Assembly: GCA_964017235.1 (NCBI GenBank)
Contig: OZ024934.1
Coordinates: 82,798,706 to 82,862,705 of the forward strand
Length of the DNA stretch: 64,000 bases
Origin: Sabellastarte sp. h YS-2021
Taxonomy: Eukaryota; Annelida; Polychaeta; Sabellida; Sabellidae
Reading direction: 5' to 3'
The notes beneath the pieces were generated by a model. That model saw only the letters and a list, made by a program, of their open reading frames with translations, was not told the DNA's origin and ran no database searches. Shown here in pieces: positions 34,961 through 46,220 of the stretch; the first letter of the stretch is position 1, and every line of letters begins with the position of its first letter. A program made the position numbers and the translations under genes.

Positions 34961-35005
34961 CCCCCCCCCCCCCCCCCCCCCAAAAAGAAAAAAAAAAAAA
35001 AAAAA
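34961..35005. repeat. Poly(C) tract of 21 followed by poly(A)
   Basis: C at 34,961-34,981, then a mainly A run to about 35,005. Length in the assembly may be unreliable. Confidence 0.9.
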
Positions 35006-35084
35006 TTGGTGAAATTAGGATGTGAATTTCAAAATATATACAAAAATCATTTCGTTTAGGATATTATGTGTGGCTTTGTGTGTG

Positions 35085-35315
35085 GCTTTTGTTTGGCACT
35101 GGGTTTGTCTGTTTGTTGGGCGTGTATCTTGTGTTTGTATGTTTGTCCGTCTATGTAACTTATGTTTGGCACGGGGTTTGTCTGTGTGTCTGTCTGTACA
35201 AGTTATGTTTGGCACGGGGTTTGTCTGTTTGTCCGTCTGAACAAGTTATATTTGGCATGGGGTTTGTCTGTTTGTCCGTCTGAACAAGTTATGTTTGGCA
35301 TGGGGTTTGTCTGTA
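35085..35315. repeat. 42-bp tandem array, about 5 copies
   Basis: Unit: gttatgtttggcacggggtt then tgtctgtttgtccgtctgaaca. Starts near 35,160, 35,205, 35,247 and 35,289; earlier copies are diverged. It sits just downstream of the transposase gene's 3' end. Confidence 0.85.
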
Positions 35316-35409
35316 GCAAGCATAGCTCATTAATTGTTTTTGGAATATTTGGTAGTCCTGAAAAGGACTGTTTGTTAGTCCTGAAAAGGACTGGTTACTG
35401 CAGCAGGAC

Positions 35410-36696
35410 TTATATTCTGCCATCTTGCCAGGCCACTGCTCCCTCATTGTTGAAGTAGTCCCTCAGGTAATCCCTCTGTCTCTTGGCTTCTCTAGCAGGG
35501 TTTCTGTCTTGGCCACCACCAGCAGCACCACCAATCAATCCACAATCACCAGGCACATCATTATCATCGTCCTCCCCAGGCTGCTGACCACCAGGTTGAC
35601 CTTGATACTGGCTTCTCAGTATGTTGTGCAGAACCACACAGGTGAAGACCACTTCTCTGACTGTTGCTGGGGGTAGTTCAATAGTGGTCCTCATCACCCT
35701 GAATCTTGACACAAGGATGCCAAAAGCATTCTCAACAACTCTCCTGCCCCTTGATATTCTATAGTTGGCAATCCTTTCCTCTCTTGTTAACATCCTTCTG
35801 CCATAGGGTTTCATGAGCCAGGTCTTCAGGGCCAAGGCATCATCTGCCAGAATGAAGTAGGGGACATCTCTACCACCCTGGGTTATAGGAGCTGGGTCAG
35901 GGAAGCCTATCCTGCCATCCTCAATCCTCCTCTTCAGCTGAGAGGCATTAAATATCTGGGCATCTGAGCAAGATCCAGCTGTACCAGCATCCACCCATCT
36001 AAACTTATACTGTCCATCTACCAGGGCCAATATGACAATGGAAAAGAATCCCTTGTAGTTGTGGTAGAGGGCTCCAGTGTTCTTGGGTTTCTTCAGGGCC
36101 ACATGCTTCCCATCCAGGGCTCCCAGGGCATGTGGAACATTCCACCTGATCCTGAATTCCCTCTCCAGCTCTTTCCACTCATCTGGGGTAGTAGGACATT
36201 TGAGGTACTCCCTGGTGAACTCATCCTGGATGGCCCTGCAGACCTCTGGTAAAAACTTGGAAATGGTGGATCTTCCAACCCTGAACTGACAGGATAATGA
36301 TGTGTAGGCCTCCCCAGTGGCCAGATATCTGATGGTGAGGGCTAACTTCTCCCCAACACTGATTGGTGCTCTGTAGTTGGTGGCCTGCCTGGCTAGATGT
36401 GGTTCCAGTCTGGTCTTTATCATTTCAAAGAATTCTGGGGTCATCCTCATGTAATTGGTGAATCCTGGAATATCTGTGGCATACAGGTCAGCCATAATGT
36501 TGTGGTAGGCCCCTCTCTCCTCTCCCTGTAGTAGCCATGGCCTGACCCACATGTTATGCCTTCTTCTAGGTCTCTGTATGGGTGCTGGTGGTGGTGGTGG
36601 TGTTGCTGTGGTTGACGTAAAAATTGGAAATACATGATTATTTGTAACTGAATAAAAACCAAAAAGCCCTAAGTTGTTGTTGAAGCTGTCTTCCAT
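35410..36696 (-). CDS. Harbinger (PIF-type) DDE transposase, intact frame, 428 aa
   Basis: Cuts and re-inserts the element in the nucleus. Residues 141-156 (GRSTISKFLPEVCRAI) look like the helix-turn-helix. The DDE nuclease domain spans about 185-370: ALDGKHV (D195), WVDAGTAGSCSDAQIF (D236, D245), YFILADDALAL (D285, D286) and VVENAFGIL (E322); I cannot decide from sequence alone which middle Asp is catalytic. In relatives the fourth motif often reads GDxxY; here it is ADDAL. Length and domain order are normal for DDE_Tnp_4 proteins. The ATG at 36,696 follows a TATA box at 36,754. No stop or frameshift was seen, in contrast to the accessory gene of the same element. Confidence 0.93.
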   Translation of the reverse strand: MEDSFNNNLGLFGFYSVTNNHVFPIFTSTTATPPPPPAPIQRPRRRHNMWVRPWLLQGEERGAYHNIMADLYATDIPGFTNYMRMTPEFFEMIKTRLEPHLARQATNYRAPISVGEKLALTIRYLATGEAYTSLSCQFRVGRSTISKFLPEVCRAIQDEFTREYLKCPTTPDEWKELEREFRIRWNVPHALGALDGKHVALKKPKNTGALYHNYKGFFSIVILALVDGQYKFRWVDAGTAGSCSDAQIFNASQLKRRIEDGRIGFPDPAPITQGGRDVPYFILADDALALKTWLMKPYGRRMLTREERIANYRISRGRRVVENAFGILVSRFRVMRTTIELPPATVREVVFTCVVLHNILRSQYQGQPGGQQPGEDDDNDVPGDCGLIGGAAGGGQDRNPAREAKRQRDYLRDYFNNEGAVAWQDGRI

Positions 36697-36753
36697 GAAA
36701 AGGTGGCATCCTGCTGTGTTCCTACAAAAGCAATGGTGATTAGATCGCGAATT

Positions 36754-36767
36754 TTATATATATATAC
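36754..36767 (-). promoter_or_regulatory. TATA box of the transposase gene
   Basis: A TATATATATATA run about 60-70 bp before the ATG, also present in the decayed copy at about 642-655. Close spacing suggests a very short leader. Confidence 0.55.
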
Positions 36768-36799
36768 CCAGAAAATCCAGCAACTTTGCAAAACAAGAA

Positions 36800-37075
36800 T
36801 CGGCGATCCTGGTCTGGGGAAGACTGAGGAGGCCTGAGGACGCCGGGAGTTAATTGGGTGTTAGTCGGGCTTAGTCCCAGGAGGCCTGAGGCGTCCTGGG
36901 ACCCAGTCGGTATGTGTACAACAGGATCGTGGTTGAAACCAACCAGAAACACAGCTTAGCTGGTTCTTAGTCCCAGACCAGTCGGGGACTGTCTGCGGCC
37001 GCCTGAGGCGTCCTGAGGCTTCCTGAGGCCGATCTGTACTTAATCCCAGACTTTAATACTGACTCAGTATTCCCG
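36800..37075. repeat. Right subterminal repeat region of the Harbinger element
   Basis: Dense copies of 'ttagtcccag', 'gaggcctgaggcgtcctggg', 'ccagtcggggactg' and 'ggcctgagg'. Same vocabulary as the left subterminal region. Confidence 0.7.
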
Positions 37076-37140
37076 CCCATTTTCCACGATTAAGGGTCGC
37101 CGACAGGATCGGGGCTTAATCCTTTGGTGGAACAGGGGCA

Positions 37141-37300
37141 TTAGTTAGACCAAGACTGCATCTTCTCATATTGTATGAAGATTGAACAATTACTATTTGC
37201 GTAATCCTGTAAATAATCGAACAGACAGACAACGATGATGAATTCAATACCTCCTTGTAGTGGGTGATAAGACTTTCCAAACCTGAGGCTAATTGTCGTG
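37141..37300. repeat. Dispersed repeat R, right half
   Basis: Continues repeat R exactly where 25,933 stops: 'gttagaccaagactgcatctt', then 'atttgcgtaatcctg', then 'caatacctccttgtag', aligned with 16,085-16,240 and 40,443-40,570. Confidence 0.85.
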
Positions 37301-38328
37301 GATTGTGTTCAGACAATACTGCTCATGCAGCCACTGTAGTTCCTCACACATTAAACTTAGTCACCAACCTTGACAACTACCAACGACAAGCAATATTTAC
37401 ATTAACACAAAGAAATAAGTGCTTTTCAGAGTGATATATAATTCTAGGCTGAAAAATATATTGTGAGGATGTCTTAATTTTGTCATACATTACAATTGAC
37501 AAACTTCAATACAACTAGCTGAAAAGTAAAAGATTTTATGTATTATATTCAGAAGTTACACAAACTATGACATGCAAAGTTTTGGAAAATTAATGATAGA
37601 GATACCAGCAATATATACTGTGCAGTACACTACGAAACCATACCTTTATTGGTACCTTTACAGTTGATGATATCCAAATTTAAAAAATCCAAGACGAATA
37701 CGCACAAATAAACATGAATATATGCGGTTGAAAAAGGTCACGACTCAATTTAGTCCAGTTACCTCTGTTTTCCTTATATGGGCAGGTAGCAAACGGACAC
37801 GTAAATAAACAGGTTTAGTTAATGTATACGAAAACTCTGAGCTGCCATGTTTTTTTCCTTTACGAAGTTAAATCTGCCACCTTGAGAACCTCATTTCTAC
37901 CTGCAATTTATTTTGTGTTATGTATGTTAAAATTATTATAATATAATATGGAAGTTACTTCGGTGTCACGTGCAAGTAATTAACTTGTATGTACACGTTA
38001 ATAACTATCTCATGCATAACTCATATATACATAAAAGTTGCTAACATGTACATATAAGTAACTAACTCTTTCACACTAGTTACTCACTCGCACATGCAAG
38101 TTAATTACAGATTAATTATTATTCAGAATAAATAGGAGTGGTTCCTTAAGTATTCAATCCGTGGATCTGAGTTAGTAGCTAGTAAATCCAAGTTATCAGA
38201 TATACACAACTGAACAAATACAGAGGTCACACACTTACTTCATACTTTGTATTTTAAATACATGGCCTTGAATATACAAAAAAAATAACTTGTGTAAATA
38301 CAAGTTAGTAACGTGTTGATACCAAGTA
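37301..38328. other. Non-coding interval
   Basis: AT-rich, no gene seen. The part 37,960-38,330 repeats the word 'aagtta..taact' loosely, like the array at 1855-2510. Confidence 0.4.
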
Positions 38329-38725
38329 ATATGTATAGGTTAATGGCCAAGTAAGTGTCCAATTTTAGAAAATAATGGATTGTTTATGAGGTCAGAAAGG
38401 AACTGCGTCAACAATTCATTATTTTCTTATATTGGAAACTTGCGAGGCTATTTACCTATTTAAATTACACCTCTCCCTTAAGTTGTAATTTTTAAGATGT
38501 GGTTTAACATTATTATTCTTCAGTTCTATATTTTAGGTAGAATCTATGTATTTTTGAGGTTTTTTATGATCATTTTAGTTGAACATAAAATATAAGGGTT
38601 TCTTTAGACATGTGTAAAAGGGACTTCCATTTATGGTTATAATCACTGAGTGAAACAATTGGCCATTACTGAAAGATATTGGACACTTTTAACAAAAGAA
38701 AACCTGGCAGTTGTAATAAGGATAA
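38329..38725. repeat. Hairpin-headed dispersed repeat, copy 1
   Basis: Begins with an inverted pair (taggttaatggccaagtaag at 38,337 and gaggctatttacctatttaa at 38,441) and continues with 'aagatgtggtttaacattattattcttca'. Aligns over its whole length with 47,157-47,525. Confidence 0.7.
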
Positions 38726-38805
38726 TAAATGGCACTTCAAAGTTCCCACACATATACCAATTTCACGATGCAGCCAAGCATGACATGCATTACTTTTAGT
38801 ACACC

Positions 38806-39638
38806 GGACCCGTATTCACGAAAGGTCTTAGCCAGGGCGTAGGCTTAAAGTTGAGACTTTTGTCTCAAGTTTCTACCCAAAACCTACTAAGACTTTTGTC
38901 TTAGGCTTAGTGGTATTCCCAAAGAATTTAAGATTGACTGGTCTTAGGTTTAGCCAAAGGGCTCAACTTTAAGACTGGTTGGTACTGGTCTTAAATTTTG
39001 AAAAGAGGACTTAAATATGGCCACCATAAACTTTTCTCCACTTCAAAATTTGAAATGGCTGTAAATAAAGTATAATTATACAGAAAATCTCACTAAAGCA
39101 GTCTTTGGAAGTTTATATGTGGCAATAAGGTTTTCCATTTCAAAACAGCACTTTTCCTTAGATAAAATGCATTAAATGAAGGATATATGTCACCAATAGT
39201 ATAGTTTGAATAGAAAAGAAAGGTCACATGACACAGAAAACCACTGTGGTTATTTGATAATCTTGGACTTAGCTAAGTCTCCTTTGTGAATACGGTTTTA
39301 AGACAAAACTTAGCTGAGACAAAAGTCTTAACTTTAAGACTGGATTTAGGGATCACGGTGGCAGAGTGGTGACACTCTCGCCTCCCACCTCTGAGGCCGG
39401 GGTTCGATCCCCGCCACGGCCTGAAGTGGGAAAGCTGGTAGTTGCTTGCCGTTGGTCGGCAGTTTACAGTACAGAACCCTAGCGAACTGTATGTACTGGT
39501 TTCTTCTGCCCTTCCAACTACCCGTCGTGATATGACCTGTACAGTGTTGAAAGCGACGTAAAACCCCAAATAAAGAAATTAAGACTGGATTTAAGCCTAA
39601 TACCTGGCTAAGTCTAAGACGTTACGTGAATACGGGCC
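38806..39638. mobile_element. MITE of the 'gaatacgggcc' family, with a SINE inside
   Basis: Inverted ends GGACCCGTATTCACG (left) and GGCCCGTATTCACGTAA (right, opposite strand) followed by 'ggtcttagccagg' themes. Interior matches 44,734-45,302, including 'aaaaccactgtggtt' and 'catgacacag'. A SINE was inserted later at 39,349. Confidence 0.8.
39349..39578 (+). repeat. tRNA-derived SINE (family A), youngest-looking copy, nested in a MITE
   Basis: A box TGGCAGAGTGG, B box GGTTCGATCC, body, and tail '..aaaccccaaataaagaaa'. The 15-bp target duplication TTAAGACTGGATTTA is perfect (39,334-39,348 and 39,579-39,593), so insertion is recent relative to its host MITE. Confidence 0.92.
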
Positions 39639-40084
39639 AGGAAAAACACAGGTACAGTACCCTTTTTTTGCAAAGTTCTGCGACGTGTGAGTATATGTAT
39701 TTATCTGGGACGAGTTGTCTCGAATATAATATCCAGACCATTGCTTATATAATAAAGTTTAAGGAGTTATTAGAAAAGTTGACCTAAATATAGAGATCTA
39801 CAGTTGTTATGAGTAAATGTTGCAAAAAGTCCAATTATGGAAAAATACCATATTGGACAGAACCCTACAGGCCATATTTGTGCTGATTTATGATGCCCAC
39901 CAAAATAAGACCAAACCATTAACTTATTCACAAAAGATTTTTTTTCTCCCGTCGTCAATACATTTTTCTTTACTTTTAAAAAAGTCTTCTTTATAATTAT
40001 AACATTTTACTTTCTCCTTTTAAAGGAATAGTGTCTATATATTTCATCAAATGTATTCGATTACAGTGTTTTATGTATTAGTAA

Positions 40085-40250
40085 GGTCCTCAGTAGCCTA
40101 GTGGTTACCAAGTCTGCCATCTTTTCACGGTCTGTCACTTCTATGTGAATTGGACCACAAGTGGTAATCCTGAGGGGCTGTCCTGTTATGGCCCCGACTG
40201 TGTAACGGGACGTAAAACTCTGACTTTGTATATGTATTAGTAGACAAAAA
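40085..40250 (+). repeat. tRNA-derived SINE, family B
   Basis: Head 'ggtcctcagtagcctagtgg' with A-box-like sequence, body matching 46,221-46,365, tail 'gggacgtaaaactctgact'. The B box is degraded. Confidence 0.7.
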
Positions 40251-40265
40251 AAAAAAACAGTTAAA

Positions 40266-40592
40266 GCAAGAGCACTGGTAGAGTGCTAACATCTGCCAAG
40301 GCATGTTTATTTATACCAAAACATTTTTCTCTCTTTGGTAAAGCAAATGGCCCATTAATAAATAAATGGGAAAATCCAGATCTTTGAGATTTTGTTTGGG
40401 TATTTAGTCGATCTGGATCACTCGCAAAATTTAATAGGATCTAAATTGGACTAAGACCCATCTTCTCATTTCTTTTCATGATGATCCAACCAAGAGTATT
40501 TGTGTAATCTTGCTAATAAACAAACAAACAGACAAACAAGCTGTGTGGAATTTAATAGCACCTTGTTGGAAATAATAAAATTAAGTGAATTA
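40266..40592. repeat. Dispersed repeat R, uninterrupted copy
   Basis: Contains the complete junction 'aatttaataggatctaaatt' followed by 'ggactaagacccatcttctc', confirming what the empty Harbinger target looked like. Confidence 0.8.
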
Positions 40593-40719
40593 AATGGCTA
40601 CAAATAATTTTTTTTCCAATAACAAACCGAGTCTATGGTTAGTATAACTCTTAATATCAATGATTAATTGATTTCTTTGAAAAAAAATAAGCTCTAATAT
40701 TTTCGAATAAAAGTAAATA

Positions 40720-40870
40720 TTTGATTTTAGGTGGTAGGTGTTTGCATAATGGTTTCAGTGCAGAGTTTTGACCAACTAGTCTGCACTGTTTTCCTACACC
40801 CCTCAACTACCTGTTGTGATATGACCTATATCATGTATTGAAAGTGACGTTAAACCAAAATCAGTCAATC
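40720..40870 (+). repeat. SINE family A, 5'-truncated tail
   Basis: Ends 'ttgtgatatgacctatatcatgtattgaaagtgacgttaaacc', the family-A 3' region; the tRNA-like head is missing. Confidence 0.65.
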
Positions 40871-40899
40871 TATAATTTATCACAGTGATAAATAGTTTG

Positions 40900-41345
40900 C
40901 AGAAAATGTGATTAAATTTTGGGAAAGGTCCGGATCAACCTTTGTATGTACATATATATATAACAAATTTTCAGTGATCTTATTTTCAGTCATTTTTCGG
41001 TTCATGGTTGAGATTACTCCAAACACAGCGACCGGATGCTTTCTGAAATCCGTTATGGCCTGACCAAAGGAAGAATTCATGACATTTCGGGAAAGATCTA
41101 GATCATATTTTACATTCAAGATGAAAAATTCCCATTTTTACTGAATTTTTCATTGCTTTTCCCTATTTCTCTGTACACATTCATGGTCAAACTATCCCAT
41201 TATGAGGGTTAAAGTGTAAAAAAAAAAAAGTGAAAAAGGTAGCATTTGGGTGAAACTACAATATGGCAATATGACTGTCTTGGCAGAGGTCTGCAATCTA
41301 AGAGTATTTGCTAGTTTGATATTTTAATGGGCAATGAATACCATT
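40900..41345. repeat. Dispersed repeat, relative of R
   Basis: Contains 'accaaaggaagaattcatgacattt', 'gtagcatttgggtgaaac' and the end 'cttggcagaggtctgca'. The same words recur at 44,560-44,733 and 45,303-45,425, where a MITE splits them. Confidence 0.6.
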
Positions 41346-41619
41346 TCTACTTGAAATGAGCTCCCCCGATTGGCACACGATCAATCCAATTACTGCTTAA
41401 AACCAGTGAGAAGCTTTGTCTCAGTTAAAAAAAACTAATATGCCTTGTGCAGTGAAATGCAATTTTGATGCAAGTAGTGCCTTGGAACAAACAAACTCTT
41501 ACCTTAGGGTAGTGCTGAAAATCACAAAACAATTCTGGATTTACCACCTGGATCCAGACCATGTTTGAGAAAGACCGAGCCAAAGTTAGACCTCATATTT
41601 TGTTGCAATATGGCCCAGA

Positions 41620-42095
41620 TATGGGGCTATATTCTTCAACAGCACTTAGGCAGTTCCTAACTTGGATTCTAAGTTTTTCTCAAGCTTTTACTAACTTAGA
41701 TCAAAATGGTATTCATCAACACTCTTAACTTAAGGTCACCTTAGACCTCTACTTAGATTTCAAGTTATCTGTAGATGTACATGAAATGGCAGAACGTCTT
41801 TTCAAATATGCAATTATTTGCAGGGAATCTTGTGGTTTATTGATATTAAACTGTGCTGCAATATTAAAAACAGCATTTTCCCCCAAGAAAATGAGCTTGA
41901 CACCATTTTAACAGCAGAGGATTTAGCAGATGATTTAGTAAAAAGCAAAGTAGACCTTATGTAAGTATTATTGTGGAGTAAGACTCTTCCTAACTTAGAT
42001 ACACTGGTTTCTAAGTTTACAGTTACACTAAAAAGTATAGGCATTTTTCCAAACTTAGAATCTAACTAATACCTAACAAAGTAGAGGTTAACAAA
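41620..42095. repeat. Possible MITE with 'cttagg/aactta' themes
   Basis: Left 'ggggctatattcttcaaca' resembles the ends of the gaatacgggcc family; the interior is rich in 'taacttaga' words. The right end is not clear. Confidence 0.35.
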
Positions 42096-43700
42096 TACAA
42101 AATTCTTGTATCTCCGTTGATTTTGTTCCTACAACTTCGAAATGTGACAACAACCTATAGGAAATCATGCCCAGGTAATCTCATACAAGCATCAGATTTG
42201 ATCTCTGACCCCTGCTTCAAGGTTCAGTGGGGTCATCATATTGAAAAAGCCTTGTATCTCCCTTGGAATAATTATGGCTCATTGGGCTTTGAACCTGTTT
42301 CATGGTCAGACTACCTCCAGTTTTGCTTAATACCTAGACTTGCTCCAAGTCTTTGTATTTCTTATTCCACCAAAGCTGACATACATGGAATCATTATGAA
42401 CCCATCATGATGGGTGGGGACATGACTGAGATGATTGTCAGCACCACATTCTGGCCTAAAAGTCACTCAGTCCTCATATAATACCTAAGACAAAAGGACT
42501 TGAGGAAAGTCTACTAAATGCCGGATAAGAGATAAACAGAGCTGCAGTGATCTTGTTTTTTTTCTGTAAAAAGACAGGAAAGAAAAGCAAAGTTAATAGG
42601 GTAAATTTGTAGCTATGGTTATTTCAGTTCTGATATATTAGTGTTGTTTTTATCCCTTATCACTGTCAATGTGGTGCAGCCAAGGTGACACTTGTGCCTG
42701 ACTAGAAAGCTAGATATTGTTGAATAAGTTATATATTATTCAGTTTTTTTCTCATATTTTGTGTGCTTACAAGTAAATGGAGATAAAAAAATCACATGGA
42801 AACCTGCAAATTAGACACTCTATATTTCCCATGATATATGTCACATAGACGAATAAAAAATACTTAGTTTTTTGACATTATAAGACACGACTTTATAGTA
42901 GTTTACAAAAGCTTTCTCTCCATAAGACGAAATAATTGTGGTCTTTTATATCAGTAAATTAGCCGTGAAAACCATACATCTCTCAAAAACACATAAATTT
43001 GTCATGACTGAAGAGAAGTCTGTAAACAACTACGGGTCTCGATATTTTCTACAAGCGGAATGCACTCACGTATAAACAAGATATATTACTTTTAAACGGG
43101 TAAACACGTGAGGTCACAAACTTGCCTTTTCACAGATAAGACCACTGTCCCACCTTTAAGACCGATTGTACTACTAAACCAGATTTAACCTAGGGAGCTG
43201 CTCCGGCTTATCCTGTGGAAAAGAGTCTGATATATTAACAATACGATTGGTTCCAAGAGAAAAGATTGGTGAAATAACTGAAACTTCACAATGGCTTTTA
43301 AATGTGTTAGATATTTTCGAGCAATGTCTATGATCCCTGCAATTGTGCTACAGACCTTAACAGGTGTAAAGATATGTTTAACAGTCCTGTTCCACTATGC
43401 CGAACTCCCGTCCCCAATTGGTGTCATCCTGAAACTAAGCCATTTGGGAAGTAATGCTTTTGTTTGGGACATTCATTAACCACAATCTTAATGTTCGGAA
43501 CAGTTCATTAAGTTTCCGGGAACCAATTGGGTGTCTCCCAGATGAGTTCTATCTGTTTGATTTTGTGATAAACTTTTCAGATCTTGCATCTGGGAACTCA
43601 ATCTTTAACCAATCTTATTGTTTGTAAAACCATTTTAAAACCTTAATTCAGCCTTAAAGCTATCTAACCATTTGTGGTGATGGTACATGCATTTATTAAA
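42096..43700. other. Non-coding interval
   Basis: No supported gene. Open frames at 42,117-42,410 and 43,291-43,479 have no recognisable protein features. Some inverted words around 'ccaattgg' at 43,250-43,530 may be an old small element. Confidence 0.4.
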
Positions 43701-43701
43701 C

Positions 43702-44122
43702 CCCAGTCACACTGCAGGCGAAATGTCCCTGTCCTTCAACAATCGTATGTGGTCTATTTTTCCATCTAATTTTTATGGTGTTTAAAATTTCTGCCTCTGA
43801 ATTCAGAACCATGAGCATTTGCTGATGAATGCAAGTATGCACATATGAATTTCTCGCTGTGGTAACTGACGGTGTGGTCCATGGTGTATATAAGGTTGTG
43901 ACTCAGTAGTATTTTGGTGTAATATGGCGACATAAGGTGAGTTGAGGTATTGGATGCTTTGCCATTGTGTCACAACTTTGCACACCAATCTCACATGGTA
44001 GTTGAAGGTCAGAGGCGTTTCACCCAATGTCTGTAATTGTGAAATATACCACCTTTAGTGTAACGGAATCACCGAGTAAAACCTCTAATCGTAGGAAATA
44101 CAGCCTGTAGTGTGACTGGAGC
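43702..44122. mobile_element. MITE with CCAGTCACACT(G/A)CAGGC ends
   Basis: CCAGTCACACTGCAGGC at 43,703-43,719 and its inverted version CCAGTCACACTACAGGC at the right end (to 44,119). About 420 bp, no gene. Target duplication not resolved. Confidence 0.7.
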
Positions 44123-44733
44123 AATGTATTTGTAAACCCATTTTTAATTGTAGATCAATTTATCCAGAATTGCAGGATTTAGTATTAGATTGCAAAGCTG
44201 TATTATTGATCACAAAGCCACCTGTTGCATTCTTTATATTTTCCCACAAAATCCCATCTTTTCAAGCCCTGGATTGGGGACTACAAATTCACAGGATTTT
44301 CCGATTCGGAACAAGGTATACGATTGGCATAATGGAACACCCCACATGAGGTTCAATAAGCTTATACTTGGGAATATACAATAATGGTCGGTTCGGTGAT
44401 AAAATCACAACATTGGAACAGGGGTATAAAGTCATACCAGGACAGGCCGGCAGTAGATCCCACATATTAATTGCCAAACTAAGCCAATTAGGCTTAATAC
44501 ACAAATGCTTGAAAACTTAAAAGTATTGTACAGATACTTTTAAATTTTTTTATGTAGGTAAGTCCCTACCAAAGGAAGAAGTGATTAAAGTTTAGGAAAG
44601 ATTCAGCTCATACTCTGGGTGCAAAAATAAAATAAAATAAATAAAATAATAAAAAATAAATAGATCTTTGTGAACTTTGTATGTGTGTATAGTCTAACCA
44701 AAGGAAGAACTCAGTACATTTTGTGAAAGATCA

Positions 44734-45302
44734 GGGGCCGATTTCACTAAAGGACTTAAACTAAGTCCCTTTACTGGCTAAGTCAGGGACTTAAATCTAA
44801 GACTTTGGTCTTAGCTAGGTGTGGGACTTAGAGGTGTGGGAAATGGATTTCACAAAGGTGACTTAATTAGCTAAGTCCAAGTTCATCATATAACCACAGT
44901 GGTTTTCTGTGTCATGTGACTTTTTATATCCTTCATTTGATGCATTTTATCTGAGGATAAGTGCTGTTTTGAAATGGGAAACCTTGTTGCCACACAAAAA
45001 CTTCCCAAAGAATACTTTAGTAAGGTGTTCTGTGTAATTATACTTTATTTATAGCCCTTTCAAATTTTGAAGTGGAGAAAGTTTATGGCGGCCATATTTA
45101 AGTCCTCTTTGCAAAATTTAAGCCCACTACCAACCAGACTTAAATCTAAGTCCACTGACTTAGCAAATCCATGGACTTAGCCCTTTTGTGAAATCCACTA
45201 AGTCTAAGCCTGCTGACTTAGCACATTTTTGACAGAATTTAAGACCAAAGTCTTAAACTTAAGCCCAAAACCAGGCTTAAGTCCCTTCGTGAAATCGGCC
45301 CC
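44734..45302. mobile_element. MITE of the 'gaatacgggcc' family, 569 bp
   Basis: Inverted ends GGGGCCGATTTCAC(T/G)AA(A/G)GGACTTAA are nearly perfect. It interrupts a dispersed repeat: 'aaagatca' precedes and 'aggatcaag' follows, so GATCA is duplicated next to both ends, with one extra base. Interior matches 38,806-39,638. Confidence 0.82.
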
Positions 45303-45991
45303 AGGATCAAGTTCACGGTCCTGCTATCCAATTTTGAGTGTTAAAATAAAAAGTAGCATTTGGGAAAAGTCCAATATGTAGGGACAAAACTACCTTGGCG
45401 GAGGTATGCACTGCAGGAGTGCTTTATAGTTTATTTAAATTTTTTTTACCAAATTGATGCATGTACCATGTCCTAAACCAAGCATAAATTTATTCATTAT
45501 TTATTTATGTGTTTTTTTTCTGTAGTGACATTCAGTTCACAAACCACCCAAAGTATGCATCAGTGTTTATTATATCAATAGAAACTGCACCACGTATTCA
45601 CCTATATTGGACTTAATATCCTTATTTGCTCTAAACTGAACTATATATATTACTAATGCATTATAAATGTTTATTTAATATTAAATCGTTCCTCTCAGGG
45701 CTTTCCCCTCAGGGCTGGATATTATTTCAATTCTTTATTCTGTGAATAGTGATAATGGACTAATGACCCTGTGAGTGGCCCTTACACTGGGGCCCATCCT
45801 TACTTATGTGACTGTAAGTTTAGTTTATATGTAGTATGGCTATATTTTCTGTGTACACTTAATACATATTTGGCTTTTATCCTTGTAATCGTAATGTGCT
45901 GTTAAATGGTTGAAAAACTGTTAGTAGCAACGTTAATAAATATTGTTGATGTTTGAATAAATTTTAAATCCCATTTTGTTCTTTTCTGGCT

Positions 45992-45992
<1 letters not shown>

Positions 45993-46025
<33 letters not shown>
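45993..46025. repeat. Poly(G) tract, 33 bp
   Basis: Uninterrupted G at these positions. Long G runs can form quadruplexes; length in an assembly is often uncertain. Confidence 0.95.
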
Positions 46026-46220
46026 CTTTGGGGACTGCAATATAAAACAATTACATCAATAGAAATTTTACCACTTCCAAATGAGCTTGCAAGATCTTCC
46101 AAATGTATGATATACCTTATTTAGTGGCTAGTATGTTAACAAATATATGGTTATAAGAGGTGACACCAATATATTAGTTTAAATGTGAAAAAAAAATTTA
46201 AAAGTCTAAATGAAATCACA

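Larger units (their letters stand above)
25934..37140. mobile_element. Harbinger-superfamily DNA transposon, 11.2 kb, with captured or internally grown satellite
   Basis: Left end TGTGGGTGTTCCACCA and right end (opposite strand) TGCCCCTGTTCCACCA form imperfect terminal inverted repeats; a further block reads TAAG.C.CC. The element interrupts repeat R at 'gggatcTAA' / 'TTAgttagacc', consistent with a 3-bp TWA duplication in which one base has changed. Inside, from left: GC-rich subterminal repeats, AT-rich leader with TATA box, MADF/Myb-like accessory gene on plus (broken), about 6 kb of non-coding DNA with satellites F-E-F and a 42-bp array, transposase gene on minus, TATA box, subterminal repeats. 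The two genes converge, each promoter lying near its own terminus. Typical members of this superfamily are a few kb long; the excess is the satellite block. Confidence 0.85.

Noticed and set aside
39349-39420. tRNA gene
   Set aside because: A and B boxes are present but the sequence does not fold into a full cloverleaf, continues into a SINE body and is flanked by a target-site duplication.
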